Of a stretch of 64,000 nt of DNA, positions 35,821 through 45,990 are shown in pieces. The stretch is from positions 1 through 64,000 of the forward strand of contig JAIQEV010000010.1 of the NCBI GenBank assembly GCA_020073585.1, read 5' to 3'. Position numbers and translations under genes: made by a program. The notes under the pieces are model-generated. The model was not told where the DNA came from. It was given only the letters and a program-made list of their open reading frames with translations, and did no database searches. Origin of the DNA: Terriglobia bacterium. Its GTDB lineage: Bacteria > Acidobacteriota > Terriglobia > Acidiferrales > UBA7541. The stretch's first letter is position 1, and every line of letters begins with the position of its first letter.

Positions 35821-37168
35821 AAGAATCCGCCGCCGGCGTTCCCGGCCCGCCGCGCGCCTGCAGCGCCTCCGCCTCGCGCTTGCGATCCGCCCACACCAGC
35901 CACAGGGCGATCAGCAGCGTGAGCAGCGTCGTGCCACCCAGCGCCAGCCAGAGATTTACCCGGTACTGCCAGTGCAGCACCAGCCCCACACCGAGGGCCA
36001 TCACGTTCACGATGGACACCGGAATCAGGAAATACCAGCCCAGCCGCATCAGCTGATCGAAGCGGTAGCGCGGCAGCGTGAAGCGCAGCCACATGAAAAC
36101 GAAAATGTACGCTCCCACCTTGGCCACAAACCAGAAGGCCCCGTGAATCCCGGCCTTCAGGAAAAACGCCGCGGGCAGCAGCAGCGGCACGGCCAGCAGC
36201 AGCGCCACCAGCGCGCACAGCCCGGCCACGCCCAGCATCACCAGCTTCTGCACCGGCACCGGCTGGCGCGGCGCGCGGTACACGCAATACCCCGCCACGC
36301 CCAGCGCCAGCAGCGGCGGCAGGAAATCCACCCAGCCCATCCAGCGCACGGACGCGAACGGCCGCATCCACCCGCCCAGGAACAGCGTCGTAGCCACCGA
36401 GGCCACCACGATCATGTTCGCGTACTCCGCCAGAAAATAGAGCGACCAGCGGAATCCGCTGTACTCCGTCATGTAGCCGGCCACCAGCTCCGATTCCGCT
36501 TCCGGCAGATCGAACGGCGCGCGGTTGGTCTCCGCGATGGAGGCCACCATGTAAATGAAAAAAGCCACCGGCGCGAGAAAAATGAACCACACGCCCTGGC
36601 GGGCCTGCTCTTCCACAATCGTGCGGATCTGCAGGCTGCCTCCCAGGAGCAAGCCGCTCACCAGGGCCATGCCCGCCGCGGTCTCGTAGCTCACGAGCTG
36701 CGCCGCGCTGCGCAGCGCGCCGATCAGCGAATAGTGGCTGTTGGACGCCCAGCCGCCCAGCACGATCCCGAAAATACCCAGCGAGCTGATGCCCACCACG
36801 AAGAGGATGCCCACGTTGATATCGCGCGCAATCTGAAACGCCGGGCCGAAGGCCAGCGCGGCCATGGACAGCATCGCCGCCGTCACCGACACCAGCGGCG
36901 CCAGCCAGAAAATCCAGAAATCGGCCTTCTCCGGGATGATGTCTTCCTTCAGCAGCAGCTTCACGGCGTCGGCGATCGGCTGCAGCAGCCCGTGCGGGCC
37001 CACGCGCATCGGTCCCAGCCGCGCCTGCATGTCCGCCATCACCTTGCGCTCCACCAGCACCACGTAGCCGGCGATCAGCGGCAGCACCGCCACGATCACC
37101 AGCGACGCGATGAGCGGCCCCGCGTAGGCGCGCAGAAATTCGAGCGTGGCCTGCAGAGCGGCCGGCAT
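35810..37168 (-). CDS. nuoH: NADH-quinone oxidoreductase subunit H (cluster 2)
   Basis: A 452-residue membrane subunit, second copy. [40 protein letters not shown] and [20 protein letters not shown] are invariant loops. It is about 100 residues longer than typical NuoH. The extra part is an added loop near residues 290-340 and an additional C-terminal helix (WLALGGTTLLTLLIALWLVW) followed by a charged tail. ATG 37168 overlaps the nuoD2 stop by one base (TGATG); the long open frame upstream is the shadow of nuoD2. Confidence 0.93.
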   Translation of the reverse strand: MPAALQATLEFLRAYAGPLIASLVIVAVLPLIAGYVVLVERKVMADMQARLGPMRVGPHGLLQPIADAVKLLLKEDIIPEKADFWIFWLAPLVSVTAAMLSMAALAFGPAFQIARDINVGILFVVGISSLGIFGIVLGGWASNSHYSLIGALRSAAQLVSYETAAGMALVSGLLLGGSLQIRTIVEEQARQGVWFIFLAPVAFFIYMVASIAETNRAPFDLPEAESELVAGYMTEYSGFRWSLYFLAEYANMIVVASVATTLFLGGWMRPFASVRWMGWVDFLPPLLALGVAGYCVYRAPRQPVPVQKLVMLGVAGLCALVALLLAVPLLLPAAFFLKAGIHGAFWFVAKVGAYIFVFMWLRFTLPRYRFDQLMRLGWYFLIPVSIVNVMALGVGLVLHWQYRVNLWLALGGTTLLTLLIALWLVWADRKREAEALQARGGPGTPAADSYAG

Positions 37169-38298
37169 CAGCGGTCCACCTCCCCCAGCACGATATCCAG
37201 CGTGCCGATGATGGCCACCACGTCGGCCACCAGGTGCCCGCGCACCATCTTGTCGAAAGCCTGCAGATTCACGAACGAGGGCGGCCGGATGCGCACGCGG
37301 TAGGGCTGCACCGTGCCGTCGCTCACGATGTAGTAGCCCAGCTCGCCCTTGGGCGCCTCGATGGCGTGATAGACCTCGCCCACCGGCGGCTTCATCACCT
37401 TGCCCACCTTGCCGAGGATGGGCCCCGCCGGAATGTTCTGGATGGCCTGCATGCAGATGCGCACCGACTGCCGCATCTCCTCCATGCGCACCAGGTAGCG
37501 GTCGTAGGTGTCGCCGGTCTTGCCCACCGGAACGTCGAATTCGTACTGGTCGTAGGCCGCATAGGGCATGGCCTTGCGGATGTCCCACTGCACGCCGCTG
37601 GCGCGCAGCACCGGTCCGGTCACGCCCATGGCGATGGCGTCCTCGGCGGAAAGGATGCCGACGCCCTGGGTGCGCGCGATCCAGATGCGGTTGCCCGTCA
37701 GCAGCTCTTCGTATTCCGCGATGCGCCGGTGAAAATCGTTGCAGAAACGCTCGGTGTCCTTCTCCAGCGTGTCGTAGGCGTCGTACTGCAGCCCGCCGAT
37801 GCGGAAGGCGTGCGTGGTCAGCCGCGCCCCGCAGTACTTCTCGAAAATCTTGAGGATCTCTTCGCGCTCGCGCAGGCAGTAAAAAAGCGGCGTCAGCGCC
37901 CCGATATCCAGCGCGTGCGTGCCCAGCCACAGCAGGTGGCTGGCGATGCGCTGCAGCTCCGTGAGGATGGTGCGGATGACCTTGGCGCGCGGCGGCGCTT
38001 CCACTCCCAGCAGCTTCTCCACCGCCTCGCAGTAGCCCAGCCCGTTGCTCACCGCCGCCACATAGTCCATGCGGTCCACGTAGGGGCCGAACTGCTGGTA
38101 GGTGCGGTGCTCCGCGATCTTCTCCACGCCACGGTGCAGGTATCCGATCACGCATTCCGACCCGGCCACGCGCTCCCCGTCCAGCTTGAGCTTCACCCGC
38201 AGCACGCCGTGCGTCGAGGGATGCTGCGGCCCCATGTTCAGAATGAGCTCGTCCGCTCCCAGCAGCGTCCCCGGTCCGGCTTTTAGCGTGTTCTCCAC
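37168..38298 (-). CDS. nuoD: NADH-quinone oxidoreductase subunit D (cluster 2)
   Basis: A 376-residue 49-kDa subunit, second copy, beginning near [19 protein letters not shown] and ending [29 protein letters not shown] and [15 protein letters not shown] are conserved. No ATG lies before the homology; GTG 38298 is the likely start, about 15 bases after GAAGAAGGG, but the N-terminus is uncertain. The frame is open back into nuoC2. It differs clearly from the cluster 1 copy, so this is not a recent duplication. Confidence 0.92.
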   Translation of the reverse strand: MENTLKAGPGTLLGADELILNMGPQHPSTHGVLRVKLKLDGERVAGSECVIGYLHRGVEKIAEHRTYQQFGPYVDRMDYVAAVSNGLGYCEAVEKLLGVEAPPRAKVIRTILTELQRIASHLLWLGTHALDIGALTPLFYCLREREEILKIFEKYCGARLTTHAFRIGGLQYDAYDTLEKDTERFCNDFHRRIAEYEELLTGNRIWIARTQGVGILSAEDAIAMGVTGPVLRASGVQWDIRKAMPYAAYDQYEFDVPVGKTGDTYDRYLVRMEEMRQSVRICMQAIQNIPAGPILGKVGKVMKPPVGEVYHAIEAPKGELGYYIVSDGTVQPYRVRIRPPSFVNLQAFDKMVRGHLVADVVAIIGTLDIVLGEVDR

Positions 38299-38324
38299 TG
38301 TCTGGTTCTTCGACCCTTCTTCCG

Positions 38325-38957
38325 CTACTGCCCGCTCTCGATCCCCAGGTTCTCCCGCACCCACGCCTGATCCTGCGTCAGAATGTCGTAATCCTTGCGC
38401 AGCGGAAAGCCCTGCCACTCCTCCGGCAGCAGGATGCGCTGGAGGTTCGGATGCCCGGCAAATTCGATCCCGAACATGTCATAGACCTCGCGCTCCAGCC
38501 AGTTCGCCGTGGGCCACACCCCGCTCACGCTGGTCACGCTTTCGCCCGCGCCCGCCTGCACCTTGAGGCGCAGCCGCGCGTTGTGCGTGAAGGAATAGAG
38601 GTTCAGCACCACGTCGAAGCGCTTCTCGCGCTTCGGCCAGTCCACCGCGGTCAGGTCGCTGAGCAGGTTGAATTTTTCTTCGTCGTGGGTATAGCGGGCG
38701 ATCTCCGCCAGGTGCTCGCGTTCGACCACCAGGATGGCCTGCTTGCGGTCTTCCACGGCCTCGCGAATGGCTGCGCCGAATCGCGCGCGGTAGCGCTTCA
38801 CCAGGTCATTGTCGAGCGGGGCGGGGCCCACGGGCGGGGCTTTGGGGACGGGGGGTGCGACGGGTTTCGGCGGCGCCGGGGCAGCACCCGGCGCCGCGGG
38901 CTTTTCGCCCGCAGAACCTAGAGGAGGTGGCTGTTGTTCCTTTGGATCGTCGGCCAT
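38325..38957 (-). CDS. nuoC: NADH-quinone oxidoreductase subunit C (cluster 2)
   Basis: A 210-residue subunit. The family domain (residues ~55-200) contains [33 protein letters not shown] and [17 protein letters not shown]. The first ~45 residues are a Pro/Ala-rich extension ([20 protein letters not shown]) absent from cluster 1 NuoC. It is the first gene of cluster 2, with no nuoA or nuoB before it. It diverges from the K+ channel gene across a 222-base gap that must contain the operon promoter. Confidence 0.92.
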   Translation of the reverse strand: MADDPKEQQPPPLGSAGEKPAAPGAAPAPPKPVAPPVPKAPPVGPAPLDNDLVKRYRARFGAAIREAVEDRKQAILVVEREHLAEIARYTHDEEKFNLLSDLTAVDWPKREKRFDVVLNLYSFTHNARLRLKVQAGAGESVTSVSGVWPTANWLEREVYDMFGIEFAGHPNLQRILLPEEWQGFPLRKDYDILTQDQAWVRENLGIESGQ

Positions 38958-39179
38958 AGCCCCGGCGGAATGAGCTGCTTACACACGAGCAGCGCGGAAA
39001 TCCATCGCGCCGTTTCTAACATACCGCACCAACCTCGTCAATCGAGAACACACCGCAACCTGAAGATCGCCAAGGGGATGATCCGGGCAGGGCGCCCGCG
39101 AAAGTTGGCCCCGCGCCCGCCCGCATCTTGACTTTCCCCGCTCCGCGGAACACCATGCCTCGCCATTTCCGGTGATCCG

Positions 39180-40184
39180 ATGAGCCTGCGCAATCGCATC
39201 AGCCTGGTCTTGATTTTCCTCGCCTTGGTGGTCCTCTCCGGCAGCGCCGGCTTCCACTACCTCGAAGGCTGGCCCTGGTTCGACGCCTTCTACATGACCC
39301 TGACCACCATGACCACCGTCGGCTACGGCGAGATCCACCCGCTGTCCCATGCCGGGCGCGTCTTCAACAGCTTCCTCATCGTGGGCTCGGTGATTGCCGT
39401 GGCCAGCACAATTGCTACTTTCAGCCAGGCATTGCTAGAATTCGAGTTCGGAAAGGTTTTCGGGCGCCGCCGCATGGAACGCGAAATCGCCAAGCTCAAG
39501 GGGCACTACATCATCTGCGGCGCCGGCCGCGTGGGGCGCACCGTGGCCCGCGAACTGCTCCGCCGCGGCCAGAGCTGCGTCTTCATCGAGCGCGACGCCA
39601 ACCGCGCGCAGTGGGCCGTCAACGAGAAGATCCCCGTGATTGTCGGCAACGCCTCCTCGGAAGAAAACCTCAAGCAGGCGCACATCGACCGCGCGCAGGG
39701 CTTTGTCGCCGCCGTCAGCTCCGACGCCGAAAATCTCTATATCGTTCTGACTGCGCGCGGCTTCCGCACCGACCTCAAGATCATCGCCCGGGCCAGCGAA
39801 GAAGAGGCCACCTCCAAGCTGCTGCGCGCCGGCGCCTCGCAGGTCATCTCTCCGTACTACTTCGTCGGCCACCGCATCGTCCAGCTCCTGCTGCGCCCCA
39901 ATGTCCTCGATTTCATTGACGCGGCCTTCGGCACCGAGCGCCTGGACGTGGAAATCAGCGAGGTCGAGATTCGCCCCAAGTCCGCGCTGGTCGGCAAAAC
40001 CCTCGCCGATGCCCTGATCCGCGAGCAGGCCGGCGTCATCATCCTGGGCCTGAAGCCCGCCGACGGCGCCATGCTCTTCAATCCCGCCCCCGAGACCCCC
40101 ATCCGCCCCAGCGATTTCCTGATCGTCATCGGCGGCGACGCCCAAATCAAGAAACTCGAAGCCCTCGCCAGCGCTTCGGCTTGA
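39180..40184 (+). CDS. Potassium channel with TrkA-type RCK domains
   Basis: A 334-residue two-helix K+ channel. The selectivity filter is in TMTTVGYGE (residues ~43-51), between the helices LVLIFLALVVLSGSAGFHYL and FNSFLIVGSVIAVASTIATF. A TrkA-N (RCK) domain follows, with a Rossmann GAGRVGRTVARELL motif near residue 108. A TrkA-C-like domain ends the protein (from about 240). It probably controls K+ flux in response to a nucleotide or ion ligand. It stands alone, divergent from nuo cluster 2 and convergent with the acyl-CoA dehydrogenase gene. Confidence 0.88.
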   Translation: MSLRNRISLVLIFLALVVLSGSAGFHYLEGWPWFDAFYMTLTTMTTVGYGEIHPLSHAGRVFNSFLIVGSVIAVASTIATFSQALLEFEFGKVFGRRRMEREIAKLKGHYIICGAGRVGRTVARELLRRGQSCVFIERDANRAQWAVNEKIPVIVGNASSEENLKQAHIDRAQGFVAAVSSDAENLYIVLTARGFRTDLKIIARASEEEATSKLLRAGASQVISPYYFVGHRIVQLLLRPNVLDFIDAAFGTERLDVEISEVEIRPKSALVGKTLADALIREQAGVIILGLKPADGAMLFNPAPETPIRPSDFLIVIGGDAQIKKLEALASASA

Positions 40185-40236
40185 CGCTGACGAGCCGGCG
40201 GCGCTGCCAGCCCCTCGCACCGGAAGCGGCGCAGAT

Positions 40237-40273
40237 AAAAAAAGAGGAAGCCCGCTGCTTCCTGGGCTTCCTC
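40237..40273 (-). terminator. Rho-independent terminator of the acyl-CoA dehydrogenase gene
   Basis: Inverted repeat GAGGAAGCCC (40244-40253) and GGGCTTCCTC (40264-40273), with a 10-base loop. On the minus strand it is followed by seven U's (40243-40237). It lies about 80 bases after the acyl-CoA dehydrogenase stop. On the plus strand it also ends the channel gene region but has no U-run there. Confidence 0.85.
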
Positions 40274-40315
40274 CGTGAACTCCGTGTCTCTGTGACTCCG
40301 CGTCTCTGTGGCTAA
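40271..40315. repeat. Degenerate CTCCGTG/CTCTGTG repeat
   Basis: Short words CTCCGTGAACTCCGTG, TCTCTGTGACTCCGCG and TCTCTGTGG follow one another. Read on the minus strand it shares CGCGGAGTCACAG and CACGGAG with 43687-43710, and a shorter stretch with the minus strand of 9941-9965. It is non-coding and lies in the convergent gap after the terminator. Confidence 0.7.
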
Positions 40316-40327
40316 TCTTATGTATGT

Positions 40328-40347
40328 GTGACCGCGAAGCGGTCAAC
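40328..40347 (-). repeat. GTTGACCGCTTCGCGGTCAC palindromic element
   Basis: On the minus strand this reads GTTGACCGCTTCGCGGTCAC, an eight-base inverted repeat around TTCG. An identical copy is at 59581-59600 and near-identical copies are at 45752 and 45779. Here it lies five bases after the acyl-CoA dehydrogenase stop, so it is not an obvious promoter at this site. Confidence 0.85.
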
Positions 40348-40351
40348 TTCC

Positions 40352-42151
<1,800 letters not shown>

Positions 42152-42319
42152 GATTGCCTCCGCGTGCGCTTGGTGAACTGGTTCGCGGCCGGGCCGCGTG
42201 GGTGCTAAGCGGGTGCGAGGAGCCCGCTGGGAAGGTATCTTACTCCCGGGTCAGCCCGCCCGGCAAACGCCGCGCAGTACAGGTTTGCCGGACGGTATAC
42301 CGCCCGGAAAAGCGCCCCA

Positions 42320-42410
42320 GTAGCCCAGGCTTCAGCCTGTGCTCTTTGCTGTGCTCTTTGCTGTGCTCTTGTGAAATGTAAACTCTGGCACAGGCTGAAG
42401 CCCGTGCTAC
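42320..42410. repeat. Inverted pair of CAGGCTTCAGCC-type elements around a 12-bp tandem repeat
   Basis: GTAGCCCAGGCTTCAGCCTG plus TGCT (42320-42343) is the inverted counterpart of GGCACAGGCTGAAGCCCGTG plus CTAC (42387-42410). Each arm is itself palindromic. Between them TGTGCTCTTTGC occurs at 42338-42349 and 42350-42361, with a partial third copy to 42370. The right arm contains the stop codon of the thiolase gene (42407-42409). Confidence 0.88.
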
Positions 42411-43615
42411 GACACCCGCTCGAAAATGCCCGCGGCGCCCATGCCTCCGCCGATGCACATGGTCACCAGGCCGTAGCGCGCATTGCGCCGCTGCAGCTCG
42501 CGAATGATCGAAGCCGTCAGCTTCGCTCCCGTGCAGCCCAGCGGATGGCCCAGGGCGATGGCCCCGCCATTGGGATTGACCCGCGCCGGATCCAGCCCCG
42601 CCTGCTGCATCACCACCAGCGACTGCGCAGCAAACGCCTCGTTCAGTTCGATCACCGCAATCTCGTCCAGCTTCAGCCCCGCCAGCTTCAGCGCCTTGGG
42701 GATGGCATAGACCGGCCCCACGCCGAACTCTTCCGGCGGGCATCCCGCCGTGGCGAACGACACGAAGCGCGCCAGCGGCTTCAGTCCCAGCGCCTTGGCG
42801 CGCGCCTCGCTCATCACCACCGCCGCCGCCGCGCCGTCGCTCATCTGCGAGCTGTTCCCCGCGGTCACCGTGCCGGTCACGTGAAACGCCGGCTTCAGCT
42901 TGCCCAGCGCCTCGACGGAAGTATCCGCGCGCGGCCCGTCGTCGGTGTCAAACACGAAGCTCTGCGTCGCCGCCTTCCCCGCGCCCTTCCCTTTTCCCGC
43001 GCCGTTGCCGCTGGGCCAGGCCGTGATCTTCACTTCCACGGGCACGGTCTCGTCCTTGAACTTCCCCGCGGCGATCGCCGCCAGGGCCTTCTGGTGGCTC
43101 TCATACGAAAATTTGTCTGCCGCCTCGCGCGTAATCCCGTACTTCCGGGCGACGTGCTCCGTGCCCAGGCCCATGCTGATGTAGGAATCGGGATGGTTGT
43201 CCACCAGCCAGGGATTCAGCGAAATCTTGTTCCCGCCCATGGGCACCAGGCTCATGGACTCCGTGCCGCCCGCGAGGATCACCTCCGCGGCGCCGCAGCG
43301 GATGCTTTCCGCCGCGATGGCGATGGCCTGCAGCCCCGACGAGCAGAAGCGGTTGATGGTCATCGCCGAGCACTCCACCGGCAATCCCGCGCGCAGCGAG
43401 GCGATCCGCGCCACGTTCATCCCCTGCTCGGCTTCCGGCATGGCGCAGCCCAGGATGACGTCCTCGATCTCCCTGGCATCCAGCGCCGGCACCCGCGCCA
43501 GCGCCGCCTTGATGGCCTCCGCGGCGAGATCGTCGGGCCGCGTCGCGCGCAACCCGCCCTTGAACGCCCTGCCCACCGGCGTGCGTACCGAGGAAACAAT
43601 CACGGCTTCAGCCAT
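42407..43615 (-). CDS. Acetyl-CoA acyltransferase (thiolase)
   Basis: A 402-residue thiolase, the final enzyme of a beta-oxidation cycle or an acetoacetyl-CoA thiolase. The nucleophile is Cys91 in [14 protein letters not shown]. The His is in [18 protein letters not shown] and the C-terminal acid/base Cys in [19 protein letters not shown] 43615 begins the family sequence ([15 protein letters not shown]). The stop codon is supplied by an interspersed repeat arm, so the final residues FERVS mark an element boundary. It precedes the acyl-CoA dehydrogenase gene. Confidence 0.93.
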   Translation of the reverse strand: MAEAVIVSSVRTPVGRAFKGGLRATRPDDLAAEAIKAALARVPALDAREIEDVILGCAMPEAEQGMNVARIASLRAGLPVECSAMTINRFCSSGLQAIAIAAESIRCGAAEVILAGGTESMSLVPMGGNKISLNPWLVDNHPDSYISMGLGTEHVARKYGITREAADKFSYESHQKALAAIAAGKFKDETVPVEVKITAWPSGNGAGKGKGAGKAATQSFVFDTDDGPRADTSVEALGKLKPAFHVTGTVTAGNSSQMSDGAAAAVVMSEARAKALGLKPLARFVSFATAGCPPEEFGVGPVYAIPKALKLAGLKLDEIAVIELNEAFAAQSLVVMQQAGLDPARVNPNGGAIALGHPLGCTGAKLTASIIRELQRRNARYGLVTMCIGGGMGAAGIFERVS

Positions 43616-43686
43616 GCCCCACCTCGCCTGGTAAACTCTGCCCCATATTGGATGCCCCAGCGCCGGAAAAAGCAAGATGGGATAGC

Positions 43687-43710
43687 CGCGGAGTCACAGC
43701 GGTCACGGAG
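43687..43710. repeat. CGCGGAGTCACAG repeat copy
   Basis: CGCGGAGTCACAG followed by CGGTCACGGAG. It shares 13 contiguous bases with the minus strand of 40271-40315. It lies in the gap upstream of the thiolase gene and downstream of the AsmA-like gene. Confidence 0.65.
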
Positions 43711-43812
43711 CAAAAGAAAGAAACCTGAACTTCCTTCTCGTTCCGAACTTCTGTGCTGTCTGTGCATCCGTGGCCAAACTTCCTTGTTCAACCAAGGCCA
43801 CGGCTCACGCGT

Positions 43813-45561
43813 TCACGGCTTCTTTTTCTTAAACAGTTCCCCCAGCCCGCCCAGGGGACCGCTGTCCGGCTGCGGCGTGCCCGGCTGTTGCGCCCCACTG
43901 CCGGTGAACTGCGACTTGAGCAGATCCAGCGCCAGTCCCTGCACGTCGGGCACGAATTTCGGATCCGAAGCCGTGCCCTGAATCAGGAACGGAATGCGCC
44001 GCGCCTGCCCGCCCTTGGCCGGCCCCAGCAGCCCGCCCAGCATCCCGGCCATTCCTCCTCCAGCGGGTGCGCCCGGTGCAGCGGCTGCGCCAGTCGGAGC
44101 CGCGCCCGCAGCGCCCGTCAGCGTCGCCAGCATCTTGAAGTCCAGGTTGTTCTTGGCGTCCACCGTCCCCGCACCCACCAGCGTGCCCAGCGCGGGAACG
44201 ACGGCGTTGAAATCCTCCGCGCGCAGCCCGTCCGGCGCCATGCGCACCTTGGTGGTCACCTTCTCGATGTCCAGGTCCGATCCCGTCTTCACCCCGGCCA
44301 GCGCGGAAATCACGGAAAGCTTTGAGCCCAGATCGAAGCCCTTGAGGCGCGCTTTGAAGAGGCCCATCGTTCCAGTGGTGATCAGCCGGTTCGTCGGGCC
44401 CTGGATGTTTAGATCGCCGCTGAGCGTGCCGGACTCCAGCGAGGCGCCCTTGGGCAAGTTGATTCCCAGCGCGGGGAGAAACGCCTGCAGGTCGCGCGCC
44501 GGCATATCCTGGCCGGCGAACTTGAGATTCACCACCGTGGCTTCCCCGCGCGTCTCGTACGTTCCCGCGATGCGCGCCGCCGCGTTGCCTACTTTGACCG
44601 TCGAAGGATTCAGGACGCCGCTATTCTTCCGCAAATCCGATTTCGTGGAAAAATCCACCGCGGCGGGAACCGTGGAGGGCGAGCCGCCCGCCACCAGCAG
44701 CAGCTTGCTGAGCTTCATCGTGCCTTTGGCCTGGGCTTCCCCCTTCTGCGAAGTGAGCGTGGCATCCAGGTCCAGGATTCCACGGAGCCCCGCGGAAGCG
44801 TCCAGCACACCGGAGGAGGCCAGGTCGAATCCATCGATCGCGATCTTCGCATCCACGGGCGACAGCGCGGCATCGTCGCGGTTCAGCGGCCCCACGCGGC
44901 CTTCCAATTTCAGGCTGCCGCCGCCCGGCAGGCTCGCGGTGACTTTGACCGGAAACGCCGCGTTCATGGACACATCCGAGGCTTCCACGTTCACATTGTC
45001 GTAGCTCGCGCGCTTCGCCGGCCCCGTCGTCCCGATCAGCAACCGCCCGTCCTTCAGTTCCACCTTCTGCACCAGAAGTTCCGCGCCGCCTTCCGCCGCC
45101 TGCGCCGGAGCTTGTGCCGGTGCTTGTGCCGGCGCACGCGTCCCCCGCCGCGGCTCGGGCTGCGCCGGGGCTCCTCCCAGCGACGAGAAATTCCAGCGCC
45201 CGGCCGCATCGCGCAGCAGCGTCACCTCGGGCTTCTCGATCGTCAGGCCGGTGATGTGCAGCGCGCGCGAGAAAAGCAGCGGCATAATCTCGACCTTGAC
45301 CTTCAGGGCCTTGGCCGTCAGAAACGGCGACGCGCTGAACTTCGCATCGTCCGCGATGGACAGCTCCTCGGCCGCCAGCGCCCCGGACCACAGCGAGAGG
45401 CTCAGATTTCCGATTTGCACCTGGCGCCCGAGCGCCGCGGTGAGCTTCTCCTCGACGAGCGGGTGAAACCGGTTCACGGGGATGACGAACGGCAGGATCA
45501 GCAGCAGCACGACCAGAACACCCAGAACGATGATCAGGGTACGAACGCGATTGAGACTCAT
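43813..45561 (-). CDS. AsmA-like protein
   Basis: A 582-residue protein with one N-terminal membrane anchor (TLIIVLGVLVVLLLILPFVI). A large periplasmic repeat-rich beta region follows, typical of the AsmA/YhjG family of lipid-transport-like bridge proteins. Its early LTAALGRQVQIGNLSLSLW strand and the IAIDGFDLASSGVLDASAGL segment support this. Two Pro/Ala-rich linkers (near 150 and 500) are present. The C-terminus has RIPFLIQGTASDPKFVPDVQ, which recurs in AsmA C-terminal domains. GGAGG is correctly spaced before ATG 45561. Monocistronic; role in outer-membrane maintenance is inferred. Confidence 0.82.
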   Translation of the reverse strand: MSLNRVRTLIIVLGVLVVLLLILPFVIPVNRFHPLVEEKLTAALGRQVQIGNLSLSLWSGALAAEELSIADDAKFSASPFLTAKALKVKVEIMPLLFSRALHITGLTIEKPEVTLLRDAAGRWNFSSLGGAPAQPEPRRGTRAPAQAPAQAPAQAAEGGAELLVQKVELKDGRLLIGTTGPAKRASYDNVNVEASDVSMNAAFPVKVTASLPGGGSLKLEGRVGPLNRDDAALSPVDAKIAIDGFDLASSGVLDASAGLRGILDLDATLTSQKGEAQAKGTMKLSKLLLVAGGSPSTVPAAVDFSTKSDLRKNSGVLNPSTVKVGNAAARIAGTYETRGEATVVNLKFAGQDMPARDLQAFLPALGINLPKGASLESGTLSGDLNIQGPTNRLITTGTMGLFKARLKGFDLGSKLSVISALAGVKTGSDLDIEKVTTKVRMAPDGLRAEDFNAVVPALGTLVGAGTVDAKNNLDFKMLATLTGAAGAAPTGAAAAPGAPAGGGMAGMLGGLLGPAKGGQARRIPFLIQGTASDPKFVPDVQGLALDLLKSQFTGSGAQQPGTPQPDSGPLGGLGELFKKKKP

Positions 45562-45668
45562 GGGAACCTCCAGGACGAACAAGGCCGGAACGTGCCTGTC
45601 GGGGCAAGAACAACGACGCCAACCGCCGTGCGGTCACGCCGAAGAAATCATAGCACAGCCCCGCGCGC

Positions 45669-45692
45669 GCGGTGTGTCCGCGGACACACCGC
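45669..45692. promoter_or_regulatory. Perfect 24-base palindrome, candidate operator
   Basis: The left half is GCGGTGTGTCCG and the right half CGGACACACCGC, exact reverse complements meeting at CGCG. Symmetry of this length without a loop points to a dimeric regulator site rather than a hairpin terminator. It is ~108 bases upstream of the AsmA-like gene and ~300 upstream of the efflux permease gene. Confidence 0.6.
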
Positions 45693-45751
45693 CTGCGGCC
45701 CGGAGCCGCGCCCTGCCTGTCGAATTTCCCCCCAAAAACGCGGTATCGTAG

Positions 45752-45807
45752 GTTGACCGCTTAGCGGTCACGCTTACAGTTGACCGCTTAGCGGTCACGC
45801 ATACAAT
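45752..45807 (+). promoter_or_regulatory. Tandem GTTGACCGCTTAGCGGTCAC elements with promoter-like spacing
   Basis: Copies at 45752-45771 and 45779-45798 are identical. Each contains TTGACC (45753-45758; 45780-45785). After 16 bases each is followed by a -10-like hexamer: TACAGT (45775-45780) and TACAAT (45802-45807). The palindrome thus spans -35 and spacer, and both point toward the efflux operon 183 bases downstream of the second -10. Confidence 0.55.
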
Positions 45808-45990
45808 AGATGCGCGCAACAAATCGCTCCGGCTGGCCGCGACGCGCCGGAAAATTCGCGTGTACCGCCTCGTAAGGCGGCGCGCTTGGCGGAAGCGCCC
45901 CGTACCCGCGAGGCCGCGCCGCGAATCTAACGAAATACCGGGCCGTGGGCCGCTGGACGGCGCCCCCCTGACAGGTGGACTCGAAGCTTT

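Larger units (their letters stand above)
45562..45990. other. Intergenic region between the AsmA-like gene and the RND efflux operon
   Basis: About 430 non-coding bases between divergent genes, dense in symmetrical sites. A perfect 24-base palindrome lies at 45669-45692, and two GTTGACCGCTTAGCGGTCAC elements at 45752-45771 and 45779-45798 are each followed by a -10-like box. The promoter of the efflux operon and that of the AsmA-like gene must lie here. Confidence 0.75.

Noticed and set aside
45752-45798. The tandem palindromes as a transposon end pair
   Set aside because: Copies are direct, not inverted, with only seven bases between, and no transposase is nearby; promoter or repeat interpretations fit better.
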